Shown: positions 36,180 to 48,397, counted from the first letter of the stretch. The stretch: DNA of 64,000 nucleotides from Cristatella mucedo (GCA_009760855.2 WPIO01000025.1:1243501-1307500), one strand, 5' to 3'. Numbers and translations are program-made. The notes: generated from the sequence alone by a model not told the origin.

Positions 36180-36445
36180 TATATCTATTTGTTTCGTCTG
36201 GCGCACGGAGGAAATGAACATTAAGTAAAAAGAAGTCTGCTTGTTTGCTAGCTTTCGCTGACTAAGGGAAGAGACCGGCGCAGTTTTTAAATATTAACAA
36301 TAATTACGAAATGCATTCTTGTAGTAGAGATTAGAAATTTGATATGCAAATTATCTGAAACACCATTGTCATTTTTAAGCGCATATGCATTTCCCATAAA
36401 ATTGGAGCTTTCCAAAATTTTCTAGTAGCTGGCGTATTTCTACTC

Positions 36446-36562
36446 TTGGCTACCGAATGCGTACAGGAAACGGCTTGGGCTTGGTGTGCTGTAGAAAACT
36501 CTCCTACGTAACACCCACTTAGTCTTTATGGCCGTTAGGATTTACAAATGGAGGTACATTCA
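36446..36562 (+). repeat. Rep-A copy 2
   Basis: ttggctaccgaatgcgtac, gaaaactctcctacgtaaca, cccacttagtctttatggcc, ggaggtacattcat. Same order as copies 1 and 3, more diverged in the middle. Confidence 0.7.
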
Positions 36563-36865
36563 TATCTAACAGTTTTACGAAGCCATCGCTAAAGCAATTT
36601 CCTGGAACGTGCTATCGCTTTCCAAGAAATATAGGATGTTCTGCTAGTTTTGATTTGTAGTGGTTAAGCAACAATTTCTGATATGCAATTTGAATTCCTA
36701 GTACTTCTTTATTTGCTTATATAAATCAGCTCCAGGTATGCGTTTCCCTTAGTAACAAGCCAGAACTGCATTACGACGCAACTCGCGGCGTATGCAAATG
36801 AAATGGTAAACAAGTGCAAGAAAGTGAACAAAGTGATGGTGTCAAGTGTATGTGGCAGTGAATAA

Positions 36866-37668
36866 CACATCGGCTCCACAGCCAAGTACGCCTACTTTTA
36901 ACTACAAAACATTGCTGAAATTCGGGCTTGTTTAGACGGGGATACTACATCTAAATTGATGCATGCATTTGTGACATCCCGTCTTGACTTCTGTAACTCA
37001 CTGCTCGCTGGTCTACCGGCCTGTGCAATCAGACGTTTACAGCTGGTGCAAAATTCTGCAGCTAGGCTTGTCTGTCGTGAGCGTTGCAGTTAGCTTATCA
37101 CACCACTTCTCGCCGACCTGCACTGGCTCCCAGTCAAGCAACGGATTGACTTCAAGGTTTTGTCGCTCACTTTTAGGTCACTTCATTCTTTGACTCCAGC
37201 CTATCTCTCAGATCTACTCCCCCACCAGGCCAAGCATCGTACCACCCGCCTCTCGGAATCCAACAGCTTACCAATACCTCGTACAAACCTCAAATCCTTT
37301 GGAGACCGTGCATTTAGTTCGCATGCTCCCAAAGCCTGGAACTCCCTCCCGACCTGCGCCAGAACATCCACTGACTTGACCACATTTAAAAGAAACTTAA
37401 AAAACACACCTATTTAGGACAGCATTTAGTGGGTCCCTGTGATTCGTCCTTGATGTGCTTATGCGTGCTGACACTGTGCATGCTGCCACTAACCACATTT
37501 GCATGCTGACCCTGTGCATGTCACCCCTAACCATATTATTCATGTTGTTTGTGTATCAATCATGATATTACTCACCATTCAATCGCGTTTCCCTTTGCAG
37601 CAAATGTAAAGCGCCTAGAAAGAGAGTAAGTTCTCTGAGGGCGCTTTATCAAGTGCATTATTATTATT
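36866..37668 (+). mobile_element. CR1/L2-like LINE: RT C-terminus, 3' UTR and tail
   Basis: Reads IAEIRACLDGDTTSKLMHAF, VTSRLDFCNSLLAGLPACAI, RRLQLVQNSAARLVCRERCS, HWLPVKQRIDFKVLSL, AYLSDLLPHQAKHRTTRL, SFGDRAFSSHAPKAWNSLP, then 3' UTR, the hairpin tail gcgcctagaaagagagtaag and (TTA)n. It is one of the youngest-looking copies; the main frame is broken only a few times. 5' truncated. Confidence 0.88.
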
Positions 37669-38395
37669 TTTATAGTGAATCGATGAAGAAACCAATACCG
37701 GCGGAAGTTGCCTGTTCAGAACGCTGCAGAACAAGGAAAATCACTGCTAAACAATCAGCAAAAAACATGGATAACAATGTTTTCATTTAAGAATTGTAGA
37801 AGTAAATAAGGCTTACTAAAAGTAATATTGCACCACGTTCAAACTTTCTATAAAAATAAACGTTTGAAAATTTAAAACTTTGCATTTGAAAGAAATTTTA
37901 GTTCTGAACTTTCATCTTTGAAATCCAGCAGTGAAATCCACTAATTTTTTATGGGTCTTCGATAATATTTATATAAATAGGTAAAACTTTAATACTATGA
38001 CTTGGAAAAAAATTAATTTATCTATTAAAATATCAACTTATGAGAGTGAACTAGCCAATGCACAATTATTAGTTCTGATATTTACGCTATATTTAAGCTA
38101 TTATTCAGAGCCAGCTTTCTCTGTCACAGTTATACCTCTACGACAAAAGTTATCACGTAGCTGGGAGAAAATGGCGTCACGGCAGTAATAGCCACCACCG
38201 GCGTATTCCATTCACCATTGTCTCGAGCCGCCCATCGCGATCTCCCTCTAGCGCTGCTGAGAATCGTTTTAACTTTGTGGTCATCAGGCCAGCTACTATC
38301 CATATTAACGGTTGTCTTTAGAATGCTCGCTTAATGTGTAACAAACCCGTAATATTACATAAAATGATTAATGATGACAATTCCGACTTGTTCGA
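37669..38395. other. AT-rich non-coding stretch
   Basis: Nothing recognised. Confidence 0.45.
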
Positions 38396-38652
38396 AAATC
38401 TCACCAACATTTAGTGGAGTTTTGTGATTTGTCCTTTGTGTGCTTATACGTGCAGACATTTTGCATCCTGCCACTAACCGTATTTGTATGTTGACACTGT
38501 GCATGTCACCTCTAACCATGTTATGCTTGTTGACATTGTGCATGTAACCACTAAGCATTTGATCACGATTCCTCTGCAGCAAATGTAAAGTGCCTAAAAC
38601 GAGATTAGGTTCTTGGGGGCTATGCAAATGTATCATTATTATTATTATCACT
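38396..38652 (+). mobile_element. LINE 3' UTR and tail
   Basis: Starts at the acatttagtgg phrase that follows the ORF stop in complete copies, passes through the ctgccactaacc/gttgacactgtgcatgt phrases, and ends in a diverged tail (gtgcctaaaacgagattag) with (TTA)n. Confidence 0.8.
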
Positions 38653-38764
38653 ATAGCTTTGACCGAGACCTTAGCTGAAGCCGACATAAATCCGACCACA
38701 ACCGACGCAACCCTGACAGGTTTCTGGTTCTTTCATACCCCGAGCTTAATGAAAACTGGTTGAT

Positions 38765-40400
38765 GCGTCACCATAGGCACACGTTCATCCCTCAATTTCA
38801 AACCGTTTGTAGTCCCCTCGAAGAAGTCATTAGAACCTCTTATTTTGAGTTGATCCGACAGCAAGCTACCAATGGTGGCTATAGTCTATCGGCCTCCCTG
38901 TATCAAGTCCTTCTTTCTCTCCGCTTTATCTGGTCTCATTTCGATTTTGTGTCCAAGAAATTGATCTTTCCTCATTATGGGTGATTTTAACATTCATTTT
39001 GACAACTTAACTATCACTTTAAGTGCCGAATTTCGTGCACTGACTGACTACTTTTCTCTTGTGGCTCATTTGCATAATTCTACCCACAGCAAGGGTCACA
39101 CACTAGGTTTTTCCCGATGTTTATATACATATTCTCCCGAAAGTGTATTCTGTCATTCCCTATTATTACCAAGTTCGGATCATCTGACCACATGCGGATC
39201 TCACTACAGTGTGTTCTCACCTTCACACCCAAAATCATCTATTAATCGTGTAACCTTGAGAAACCTAACATCGATGCTGTCTGTGCGAAAATATCTTCTT
39301 AACCCCGGTTTCTCAATCCCATTTCAGACCTGTCACTACTCTTAGAACCCTACAGCACGACACTAGCTTAAATGCTTAACGCGTTTGCACCTCTGAATAA
39401 GCACACTGTGCGCTCTCGCCCGGATGGTCAATGGTTTACCTGCAGACGTTTAGACGTTGCAGACGTGCAGAGGTTTACCTACAGATATATTTAACTATCT
39501 AGGTCTACTCAGCCCAAGCTTGAGAAAGCATACACAAGATCGGGATCGACTGTCCATCCATCGTCAAGCATGCGAAGACTACTTTAGACCATACCAGTCG
39601 ATCCTAGCATAGGCCAAGTCTGGCTTCTGCAGAAGAATTGTTGAATCACAGGTGCACAATCAAAAAGTGCTGCTGTCTACCACTAACCGCATCCTTAACC
39701 GCTCCCAGATTTGCTCCTTACTTAGTGATCCATGTGGTGATCTAGCCAATCGCTTCTCTAGCTTCTTTGCCAGCAAGATAGACAAGATCAGAAGAGAGTC
39801 CATCTCTAAGGGTGCAGCGTTCCCTCTGGACTCATGTTCCTCAATTACATAAACGCGGGACTCCTGTCACTCAATTCCGTGCACTACATCGATGTCAACA
39901 CTCAAGGAGACAGCGATTGATCTTATCCTTGAATTTATCTCGCAATCAAAGAAGACTATTAGTCCTCTAGAGCCCATTCCCACTATCCTACTTATACGAT
40001 GCTTAGGTCTGCTGCTGCCATGCGTAAATAACATAATAATTATGTCATTAACGTCAGTTCATGTCCCTGGACCTTAAGAAAAGACTATAGTTAGGCCAAT
40101 AATTAACAAAGCAACTCTAGACCAAGAAAAGTTGGCCAAATTTCGATCAGTCTTCCTTTTATCGTTTCGTTCAAAGACGCCGGAACGAGTTTTGGCAGAC
40201 CAGCTGAACTCTCATATTTGAAACTTCGAGCTTAGCAAGTAAGTTCCAGTCTGGTTTCAAAGCTAATTACTCTGTAGAGTCAGTGTCGCTTCGTGTGTAT
40301 AATAACCAAAACAGGATCTTGATTTAAATACAGCCTCTCTGCTTGTTTTTCTTGATCTTCCAGCAGCGTCTAAAATGAGATGCAATTCTCGCCGCGATAA
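38765..40400 (+). mobile_element. CR1/L2-like LINE: endonuclease to RT start, 3' truncated
   Basis: The most informative endonuclease end. VAIVYRPP (about 38878), MGDFNIHFDNL (38977), FSLVAHLHNSTHSKGHTLGF (about 39055); then the linker with LANRFSSFFASKIDKIRR (about 39745); then LILEFISQSKKTISPLEPIP, RPIINKATLDQEKLAKFR and TPERVLADQLNSH before the RT palm. The last readable phrase, LLVFLDLPAASKM (about 40340-40375), is the LLDLSAAFD block. It stops 70-90 bp before the 974-bp element. Several stops and shifts. Confidence 0.8.
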
Positions 40401-40467
40401 ACGCAGCACAGTTCGGCAAGGAGATGCCAGCTGCCCCTTCACTGTCATCCTCCTCGCACCTGTTGTA

Positions 40468-40651
40468 GGACATTTCCCCCTGGACGTTTTCCCCCCCCGA
40501 AATTCCCCACCCCTGGTGGACCCTAGGACATTTCCCCTCGGACATTTCCCCCAGGGTAGGACATTTCCCCCTATGTTAATGGATGTATAACTAAGAATTC
40601 ATATATATATATATATCGAGAAAAAGACTTAACTAGTATATATACATTAGT

Positions 40652-40717
<66 letters not shown>

Positions 40718-41441
40718 CACATGATCAAATGAAGTTCACGCTCTGTTAAAGTAAAATCAACTCAGTATAATTAGAAGAATGAATGGATTGGAAGGATGGT
40801 TTCTAATGGAGCGAGCGGCAGCGGCCGTTGCGGCGGCTGCGGCGGCGAAGGCAGCAGCGTCGGCGAGCTATACAGTTCGGCCCCGCGGGAGTTTGGTCCC
40901 GCTCGATGCCACCAGGCACGTGTTCGTACCTGTCAAAGCGGGCGCGCGCTACGGCGTGCCGCGCGTTCCTGCAAATGAGCGCGAAGCCTCAGAGTATAAC
41001 TAGATCAAATGAGATCTTGTTACGCCCTAATACGCACTAATTAAAGCGCAGAATACGAGCAAGGGTGGATTTGGACGGCAAAGGCGCAGCCCGCCCTAAA
41101 TCCTAAACTCTAAAACTCTAAACACTAAACCCTAAACCCTAAAAACTCTAAACCCTAAACACTAAACCCTAAATTCTAAGACCCTATGACCCTAAACAAT
41201 AAACCCTAAACCCTAAACCGTAAACTCTAAAACCCTAAGCACTAAACACTAAACCCTAAACCCTACAACCCTAAATCCTTAATACTAAACCCTAAGCTCT
41301 AAAAACCCTTAACCCTAGACCATATACCCGGGGGAATGTCTTACCCCAGGGGGGATTTCCGGAGGGAAATGTCCGGAGGAAAATGTCCGGGGGGAAATGT
41401 CTTGGGAAATGTCCGGGGAAACGTCCAGCGGGGGAATGTCC
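40468..41441. mobile_element. 974-bp element with inverted arrays of a GGACATTTCCCCC unit
   Basis: The left end (40468-40573) carries at least four ggacatttcccc-type units; the right end (about 41330-41441) carries the same units in reverse complement (ggggaaatgtcc). The termini are GGACATT...AATGTCC with GTA on both outer sides (40465-40467, 41442-41444). The interior holds a compound (CA)n(TA)n (about 40655-40720), a GC-rich patch with a poly-Ala frame (40796-41003) and a CCCTAAA-like array. No transposase frame is seen. It looks like a non-autonomous DNA element; the superfamily is unknown. Confidence 0.65.
41098..41325. repeat. Degenerate CCCTAAA heptamer array (telomere-like, plant type)
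   Basis: About 30 units of accctaaa with variants (actctaaa, acactaaa, accctatg). The unit is 7 bp rather than the 6-bp CCCTAA of most animals. Confidence 0.85.
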
Positions 41442-44046
41442 GTACCCCTTCGCGCCACGCCAGACCAAACCACGCCAAAGCTAGGACTACGATTTCGGGA
41501 AACGACACTGACGCACTCTGATCTCTGACGCACACTGACCTCTAAAAACATTTCTAGAATAGGAAATGCGAGCCCGACGGGTGCTTAACTCTGGGCACTT
41601 TCGAAGCATGTTCGTAGTTTTCCCGAGGCCCGTTATCTGGAATTCGTTACCTGAGCCATTACATATTGAGAAAACGTTACTGGCGCATTCTGATCGGTTA
41701 GAAGAGGCGTCTTTCACGGTTTTGGCCGAGCAGGCCCAAAATATTCCAAGATGCAATTTTTTCACACGTCCCTTCGCCTAGCTAGGATTGTCTGCCTCCT
41801 AATGTTAGTGGTCGGGCCCCTCGACAACATAATCCTGGCTAAGCAAGCCGATGCTCACTTTCGTATCAAGTACATTGTTATTATTCTAATTGTTTCCTAC
41901 GCTGCTACTTTGAAACTTTTCTAGATTCGGCGCTGTAATTTTTTCCTTAATTGCCGGTCTGGCCACGCCCACTTCAAATTCTTGTGGGTTGTGTCCCCTA
42001 AATAGAACTTTGGTGGTCTTGCCCTTAGATGAAACTCATGGGTACAAGCGACTTATTGCTACCATTATAAAAGGTTTTAATCATCACCTGCAGGCACTCG
42101 CACGCCTCTCGATCTGCTCAGTCAATGCATCCGAAGCCCGATTGGCCGCGTGCTTAAGCATCCTAAAAGGATTCCGTATCACCGAGCTTCAAGATGGATA
42201 CTGGGCACTGTGATATGGACAGCGGCAAAAGCTACTTTATCCCTCGCGAGCGAGGAGCGGCTGGTTGCTTAGCTGAGTCAGCGGCTGGAGCCGCGCTCAT
42301 TGAAGTGGGCCGGTTCCTTTGAGCGGCCGCCTTTGTCTGGCAGAGCAGCCGCTCTCGCGATATCTCGCGCCATCCCGATACCGTTTGTCGGGTGTGGGTC
42401 ATTTGTTGAGCTTAGGGAGCGCGATTTTTCTGACTTTCTTCTTAAATCTTTTTCGTTGAGTTTGTCGAAAATCACGCCTTCGTTGGGTTTCGGCTGAGAT
42501 TACGAAGCGGAGTGAATTTCCCTGCTAGTTTTTTCTCATTGCTGTGTGTGATAGTTACCAACATATTTTACTCTGCTCTTCCGTTCCGGATTCATTAAAT
42601 ATAGAGTTTTTCTAATTTATCCATTTATTTAAATTTCTCTTTTACTATTGTTCAAAATTGATTAAGTTTTCAACTGTGAGAAAGCATGTCGCCATTTGCA
42701 TTTACTTTTGCGAGGGCTCTATCACCATTATAGTCAGCTCCGGCTAGAAAATCAGCAGTGACTACCGTTTACGCATAGGTGCGTATCCGACTTACTCTCT
42801 GCCTATGTACCACAAGGAACTTTCAAACAACTATCAGTGAGCTACACAATTGGCCGACGACTCCGGATACGACCAAGGCTAGTGCGCTCGTCAAATGACT
42901 CTTTTAATTACGTCAATGCGCTCGGCGTATGCAAGTTTGTATGTTGCGTTGTCAATTTTGGCCCAATTAATTTTAGCTCGTAGTCTGACTACCATCTCGC
43001 TCCCGTCAAGAATGATGGCCTGGAAAATCCTAGACCATCTTCTGCCCCCTGCCCCGCCCACTGCCTCCCAGCGCTACTCTCAGTAGAGTAAGCAAGTTAT
43101 TTCCGCACGCATAGTCGCACCGGCGCCTTCTACGAGCTGCTAGCAGCTGACCCAAATGAATCTCCTGTAAATCTCTTGAAAATTCTAGCTATGGTATGTC
43201 GCAGTCCGCCGATATGCGAACAATCCGCGCTCGCTGCAGTGTGTGCTGACGTCCGCTCGGAAATCTGGCCTCGATGTTTTCAAAGCTGAACGCTCTTTTT
43301 ACGGTTACGCTTGCGCGGGAGATTTTCTGCACCACGCGAAAGATGGACCTTTGTCAACTCATCTATCGCCTCAGTTTTTAGATTTCTGCCTGACTTGCAG
43401 TTTATTCTTGACGAGATTGTTGACAGCGTATAGGGAAGGAAGGCTCAGATTAGATAGATCAGATCCTGCTGCCGAGTCCGTCAGATCCTGACAGGAGTTT
43501 CTGCATCCGTCTTTTTTGTCGAATTCCATAACGCTGAACAATGCCGCGTTTTAGGGTGGTGCGCCTTCCTTACCCCACAAATTGTCATGTCACCCCATGA
43601 AAAGGTAGAACGCAAACAAGACATCGTGCATGTTAGGTCAGTATGGAAAGCGCTGGATTGCTAAAGTAGGCATCCCCTAATGTAGAGCTGAAGAGATTGT
43701 TGTTGAAGATTGGCGGAGAACAGAGAGAGATTTCAGTTTAGGCGCAACACATTTTAGTCCCAGAAAAGAGCTTACAACTGTTGTCTCAGTTTGATTCTTG
43801 AATGTAAGTTTGTATCTTGGGACAATGCTGAATTTGAGCGACTCTTCCTAGTGCACGACATCTTCTTGGCTGGTAACAGTCACTCTCTCTCCAACAATTG
43901 AAAATATTAGCACTTTGTTGTTTGTTAGCTAAAACTCTTAGTTTTTCGTTGCATTTATTGTTTGAATATATTAATTACTGAACAAGCCAATTTTTTTATT
44001 TTGAAATAAACTAATACATTTTCTGTCTGAAAAATGTATCGTCCTA
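41442..44046. other. Long stretch without recognised genes
   Basis: Mixed sequence. A GC-richer patch at 42240-42490 opens short frames on both strands without domains. The remainder is AT-rich. No repeat family from elsewhere in the window was recognised here. Confidence 0.45.
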
Positions 44047-44590
44047 GTAATAATAATAATAATAATGTACTTGATAAAGCGCCCTCAGAGAACTTAATCT
44101 CTCTCTAGGCGCTTTACATGTGCTGCAAAGTGAAATGCAATTGAATGGTAAGTAAAATCATGCTTGAAAAAAAAACAAAATGAATAACATGGTTAGGGGT
44201 TACATGCACAGGGTCAGCATGCAAATGTGGTTAGTGGCAGCATGCACAGTATCAGCACGCATAAACACATCAAGGACAAATCACAGGGACCCGCTAAATG
44301 CTGTCCTAAATAGGTGTGCTTTTAGGTTCCTTTTAAATGTGGTCAGGTCAGGGGATGTTCTGACGCAGGCCGGGGGGGGGGGAGTTCCAGGCTGTGGGAG
44401 CATGCGAACTAAATGCACGGTCTCCAAAGGATTTAAGGTTTATAGAGGTATTTCTAGACTGTTGGATTCCGAAAAGCGGGTGGTACGATGCTTGACCTGA
44501 TGGGGTATTATATCTGAAAGATAGGCTGGAGCCATAGAATGAAGGGACCTAAAAGTGAGCGTCAAAACCTTCAGGGCAAAAGCCTTCAGG
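44047..44590 (-). mobile_element. CR1/L2-like LINE 3' end
   Basis: Minus strand, from the tail (plus strand: aataat run, tgataaagcgccctcagaga) through the 3' UTR to the RT C-terminus: LKSFGDRAF-, WNSP-like and AKHRTTRF-equivalent blocks are present with shifts. 5' truncated near 44590. Confidence 0.8.
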
Positions 44591-45430
44591 GCAAGGTTAT
44601 AAGCTGTGGTCGATAGGCACCGAACTCGCTAATCTATGCATGCAAGACCTTGCTATAGACTTCCTAGAATTAGCCTAGAATATAAGAGCTTAGAGATATC
44701 ATAAGTGTCACATTTCAATGAAAAAAAGTTAGTCAGTTCGTTTTTTAACTCCTTTACAGCTTTGTATAATTACGATGGCTATTGGTGTAGAGCTCAGAGT
44801 AGTTAGTACGTTACATTGATGATTGGTAATTTTATCTAAATTGAATCGTGCAATCGATTGCGTGAGACCTAGGAAAGTTTGCGTTGACATTAAAGTTTTT
44901 CGGCAATTTGAGACTTTTTTGCGAAGATTTTGGAACTTTTGGGAGACGTTTTAAGCATATTTTGAACTTTTTGCTAAATAATTAGAGAAGATTTTATTTT
45001 TTTCTAGCAGATTTTGTCCGGCCCTAGGTATGACCCTAACTTGTGTTTGAGCGAACGTTTGTACTTTTATTTGATTGTAATTCAGATTATACAATAATTA
45101 TTGAATTAAAATCCTCTGAAGCTCTCTCACAGCGTTAATTGGAATACGGAACGTACATTACATACACGGGTTTTATGCGGGTGGATGCAGCGCCTAATTC
45201 TTTTACTCAAAAGAAACAAGTGACAGTGAAAGAAAAGAGCGACTGTGTGTCCAGTTTGCTCTATATTTTGAACACCTCAAATTTTGGTTAAATTATATTT
45301 AGGCTTTACTAAAATCAAAGGTTACTTTTTTATTTTAAATTTACTGCAGGATTTGATGGCGTACAAAAATCCGTTTAATTAAGCTTTTTAATTAAGATAT
45401 AATTAAAAATAGAAAATAAAATTCCTTTTT
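44591..45430. other. AT-rich non-coding stretch
   Basis: Nothing recognised. Confidence 0.45.
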
Positions 45431-45545
45431 ATAGCACCCCAAGAGAACTTGACCTCTATTCAGGCGCTTCACATATGCCACGTGGCTCGAGCCCACGACC
45501 TCAGCCAGACCTTAGTCGGGGCGAGCGCCTAAACCGCTGGCCCAC
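45431..45545 (-). mobile_element. SINE-1 copy
   Basis: Plus strand: agcaccccaagagaacttga (tail), tcaggcgcttcacatatgcc, B-box complement ggctcgagcccacgacctc, tagtcggggcgagcgcctaa and accgctggcccacactagc. Well preserved. Confidence 0.8.
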
Positions 45546-45781
45546 ACTAGCTCGGCTATTCGGATAAACACCACAATTACCTCGTACATAAGAGCACTCG
45601 ACACTGTATCGTGCTCACCTTGACTCGAGAGCAGTGGGGCGGCGTATATCTTCGTTCCTCAATAAAAATCAAACCTCGCTGCTTCACGTGCTGCCGCTAC
45701 GTCGTCACAAGGGGCTGTGGCCTTCGTGCTACATTCGTTAGATCGAGCTCCCGAAAACGGCTCAGCCATTGTAGAACCAAC

Positions 45782-45910
45782 TTCTGTTGGCTGCCGAATG
45801 CATACCGAAAGCCGCTTAGGCTGAGACTTCGCTATTCAAAACTCTCCTGCGTTATACCCACATGGTCTTTATGGCTTTGTGGAGTTACAGACGGAGATAC
45901 ATTACATAAC
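45782..45910 (+). repeat. Rep-A copy 3
   Basis: ttggctgccgaatgcatacc, gaaagccgcttaggctgaga, aaaactctcctgcgttatac, ccacatggtctttatggctt, gagatacattacat. Closest to copy 1. Confidence 0.75.
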
Positions 45911-46629
45911 ATTACAACGCGTAACCTGGACCGGACCGTGGATCAGCTTACTTCTTTGCTGCTAAGCGTCTTTATCGAGGAGTCAATATCAGGCAAACCG
46001 TCACGTCAGAACGTACCAGTAGGCCGAGGGGACAGAAGTCGCCATCTGGGTGGCGCGTTCGGTGGATGTAGAGCGCTGCCTGTGCGGCCTCTCCCCTTTT
46101 ACCCTCGCCCTCGCCCCGCCGTCCGGCAATCCTGACGCCTACCGCGGCTACCGCGCCTACCTTCATCGTGCTTCTCCTGAGAAGCAACCGCTTTTAGTTG
46201 ATGCAAACGGCTAAATGATGCGGGTGCGGCTTGCTTGAGGCGAGAGTTAATGGCTGGTTTCTAACGGTGTGCTCTCATTTTGTAAAGAAAGAGATGGACA
46301 TTTTAGAAGCGCTACACCAAAGAGGCACTTTGTTAGACTTGTCGGAAGAGGCCGGCTGCTGCGCGGGTTGCCATCGACACGAAGCTTTCAGGCTCTCCGT
46401 TTTAGGTGTAAAACTTTTTAAGACGAGCCACCACAGGCTTCTGAAAAAACCCACTGAATGGGCTTTCTAAAGAATCTCCCAAAAGGATCCTGTCACGACT
46501 GTCTCTATTTTTTGTTAGATGGGGCCAAAGAGCCTACGAAGGCGGCATGCCTTCACTAGACAGCTTCAGAATCGTTTTCCTTCAAGAGAACGTCTATTTA
46601 TAAATGGGGATGCCACATATATACAAACG
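45911..46629. other. Non-coding stretch
   Basis: Nothing recognised. Confidence 0.4.
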
Positions 46630-46678
46630 AACACACAAACGCACGCACACACGCGCCGCACGCACGCGCGCACACACA

Positions 46679-46755
<77 letters not shown>
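46630..46755. repeat. (CA)n then (TA)n microsatellite
   Basis: CA with ACGC interruptions for about 50 bp, then about 57 bp of pure CA, then a short TA run that abuts a LINE tail. Confidence 0.95.
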
Positions 46756-46756
<1 letters not shown>

Positions 46757-47005
46757 ATAAAACACTCGATAAAACGCCCTCAGAAAACTCAATCTGTTTC
46801 TAGGTGCCATACATTTGCTGCAAAGGAAGCACGATTGAATGGTTAGTAGTACCGTGCTCAATAAACAAGATGAATAACATGGTTAGGGGTGACATACACA
46901 GAGTCAGCATGTAAGTGTGGTTAGTGGCAGCATGCACATTGTCAGCACGCATAAGCACATAAAGGACAAATCACAGGAACCCACTAAATGCTGTCATATA
47001 TAAAC
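46756..47005 (-). mobile_element. LINE 3' UTR and tail
   Basis: Plus strand: aataaaacactcgataaaac, gccctcagaaaactcaatct, then gctgcaaaggaagcacgatt, the catgcacattgtcagcacgc phrases and aaatgctgtcat. 5' truncated at the end of the ORF. Confidence 0.8.
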
Positions 47006-47589
47006 TCGAGAGCAGAAGTATCGGCGAGGCCGCCTAAAATGACCACCGGATCCAAAAAGTTCCGATCCTGGCATAAAAAACGTTATTTTAACCTGCTGTA
47101 ATCATCCGCGTTAAATAAAATAAGCTTACATAACATTTCAGCAAAATTATAGCACCAGTATATAATTTTTAGAGCTAAAACTAGTTGTCATACGGCTGCA
47201 ATAAACAATAACCTGTCGCACTCGCTCCAGCTTAGAGCGAACTAAGCCTTCGCCAAAATCTGACCTCATCGTTCTCCCCAAACGTTCGGCAAGGTCAAGA
47301 AAGGTGACATTTTTAGATTTAATACGACTGACCTTACCTCTAAGCCTTCTATCCACTTCACCCCGGAGATAATCATTTGGGACTCAGGCCTGAAGGTTTA
47401 TTAGGGCCATTCGGCTAGCGTAATGGTCCTAAACTAAATTTCACGAGTTTAGCAGAAAAAAGTGAACGCCCTTAGCCGTAAGCTCAGTCCCACTTCTAAG
47501 GTTGAAAATAGCACTATCTCCGCGAAGGCGCTAGAGTACTGCACCTTTATTTGGCGCAGTCTGAGCCTTTACGGCTCACTAGTTAAAGC
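47006..47589. other. Non-coding stretch
   Basis: Nothing recognised. Confidence 0.4.
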
Positions 47590-47745
47590 GGCTGCTCTTC
47601 ACGACCTCGGAACCGCGGTCGTCGGTTTAATTCCAGTGGTGGGCGATCCTTTATTGCCTCTGCAAGCGGTGGTGATAAACATAAAGGCTCTTCTGTCGCT
47701 ATACAAAACGAGGCTGTTAAATCAGCTAGTATTTATTATTTATTC
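47590..47745 (+). mobile_element. SINE-2 copy
   Basis: ggtcgtcggtttaattcc (B box), gtgggcgatcctttattgcc, tctgcaagcggtggtgataa, aaaggctcttctgtcgctat, gaggctgttaaatcagc. One of the clearer plus-strand copies. Confidence 0.75.
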
Positions 47746-48240
47746 ATTATTAGTCCTTATGAAACGTCTGGCGTTCGGATGCCAGGTATCCACTACAGAA
47801 GCAGTCCCCGATCATAACCCCCCTTTTCAGCCAAACATCTTGTTCGGATGTCTCTCTATAGAAGGCAAAAAACCACTTGAGCAACGACGCACGCGCTGCA
47901 CACATTGTCAGTTGGCAAAAGTGGTGAATTTATTCACATCACTCCGTTAGCTTCATCGCCGCAGTCGTCGTTGCTTCGCTGTACGTTCCATCTATCCAAC
48001 CCGAACGAGCCACTGTATGAGCTATGGCCCGAGGTGACTTCTTTTTTGCACTCCGAGCAAACGTACTTTGTTCATCTAATCGATTCCTTATCGCATCCCT
48101 AACAACTAGCTTCCCAGCAGCAGCCTACAGGCTGCCAGCGAAAACTCAAGCAGGGGTGATATAGCGAACTCCTCCTATCTGACTTTTACCTTGATTAGAC
48201 TGATTTTTGTACGCTATTAAAGACTCCCGGAAACGATAAA
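47746..48240. other. Non-coding stretch
   Basis: Nothing recognised; the open frame across the SINE-2 copy is not a gene. Confidence 0.4.
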
Positions 48241-48397
48241 CATAATAATAATACGTTTGATAAAGCGCCCTCAGAGAACTCGATCTCTTTCAAGGCGCTT
48301 TACATTTGCTGCAAAGGAAGCGCGATCGAATGGTTAATAGTATCGTGCTCAATAAACAACAAGAATAAAATGGTTATAGATGGCATGCACAGGGTCA
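48241..48397 (-). mobile_element. LINE 3' tail, short
   Basis: Plus strand: ataataatacgtttgataaa, gcgccctcagagaactcgat, gcgctttacatttgctgc, tggcatgcacagggtcagc, where homology passes directly into Rep-B. Confidence 0.8.

Noticed and set aside
40779-41003. 75-residue alanine-rich frame inside the 974-bp element
   Set aside because: Alanine run reflects GCG/GCA triplets; no transposase or other domain.
42300-42497. 65-residue open frames on both strands in a GC-richer patch
   Set aside because: No recognisable domain, no splice partners and no repeat support in the window.
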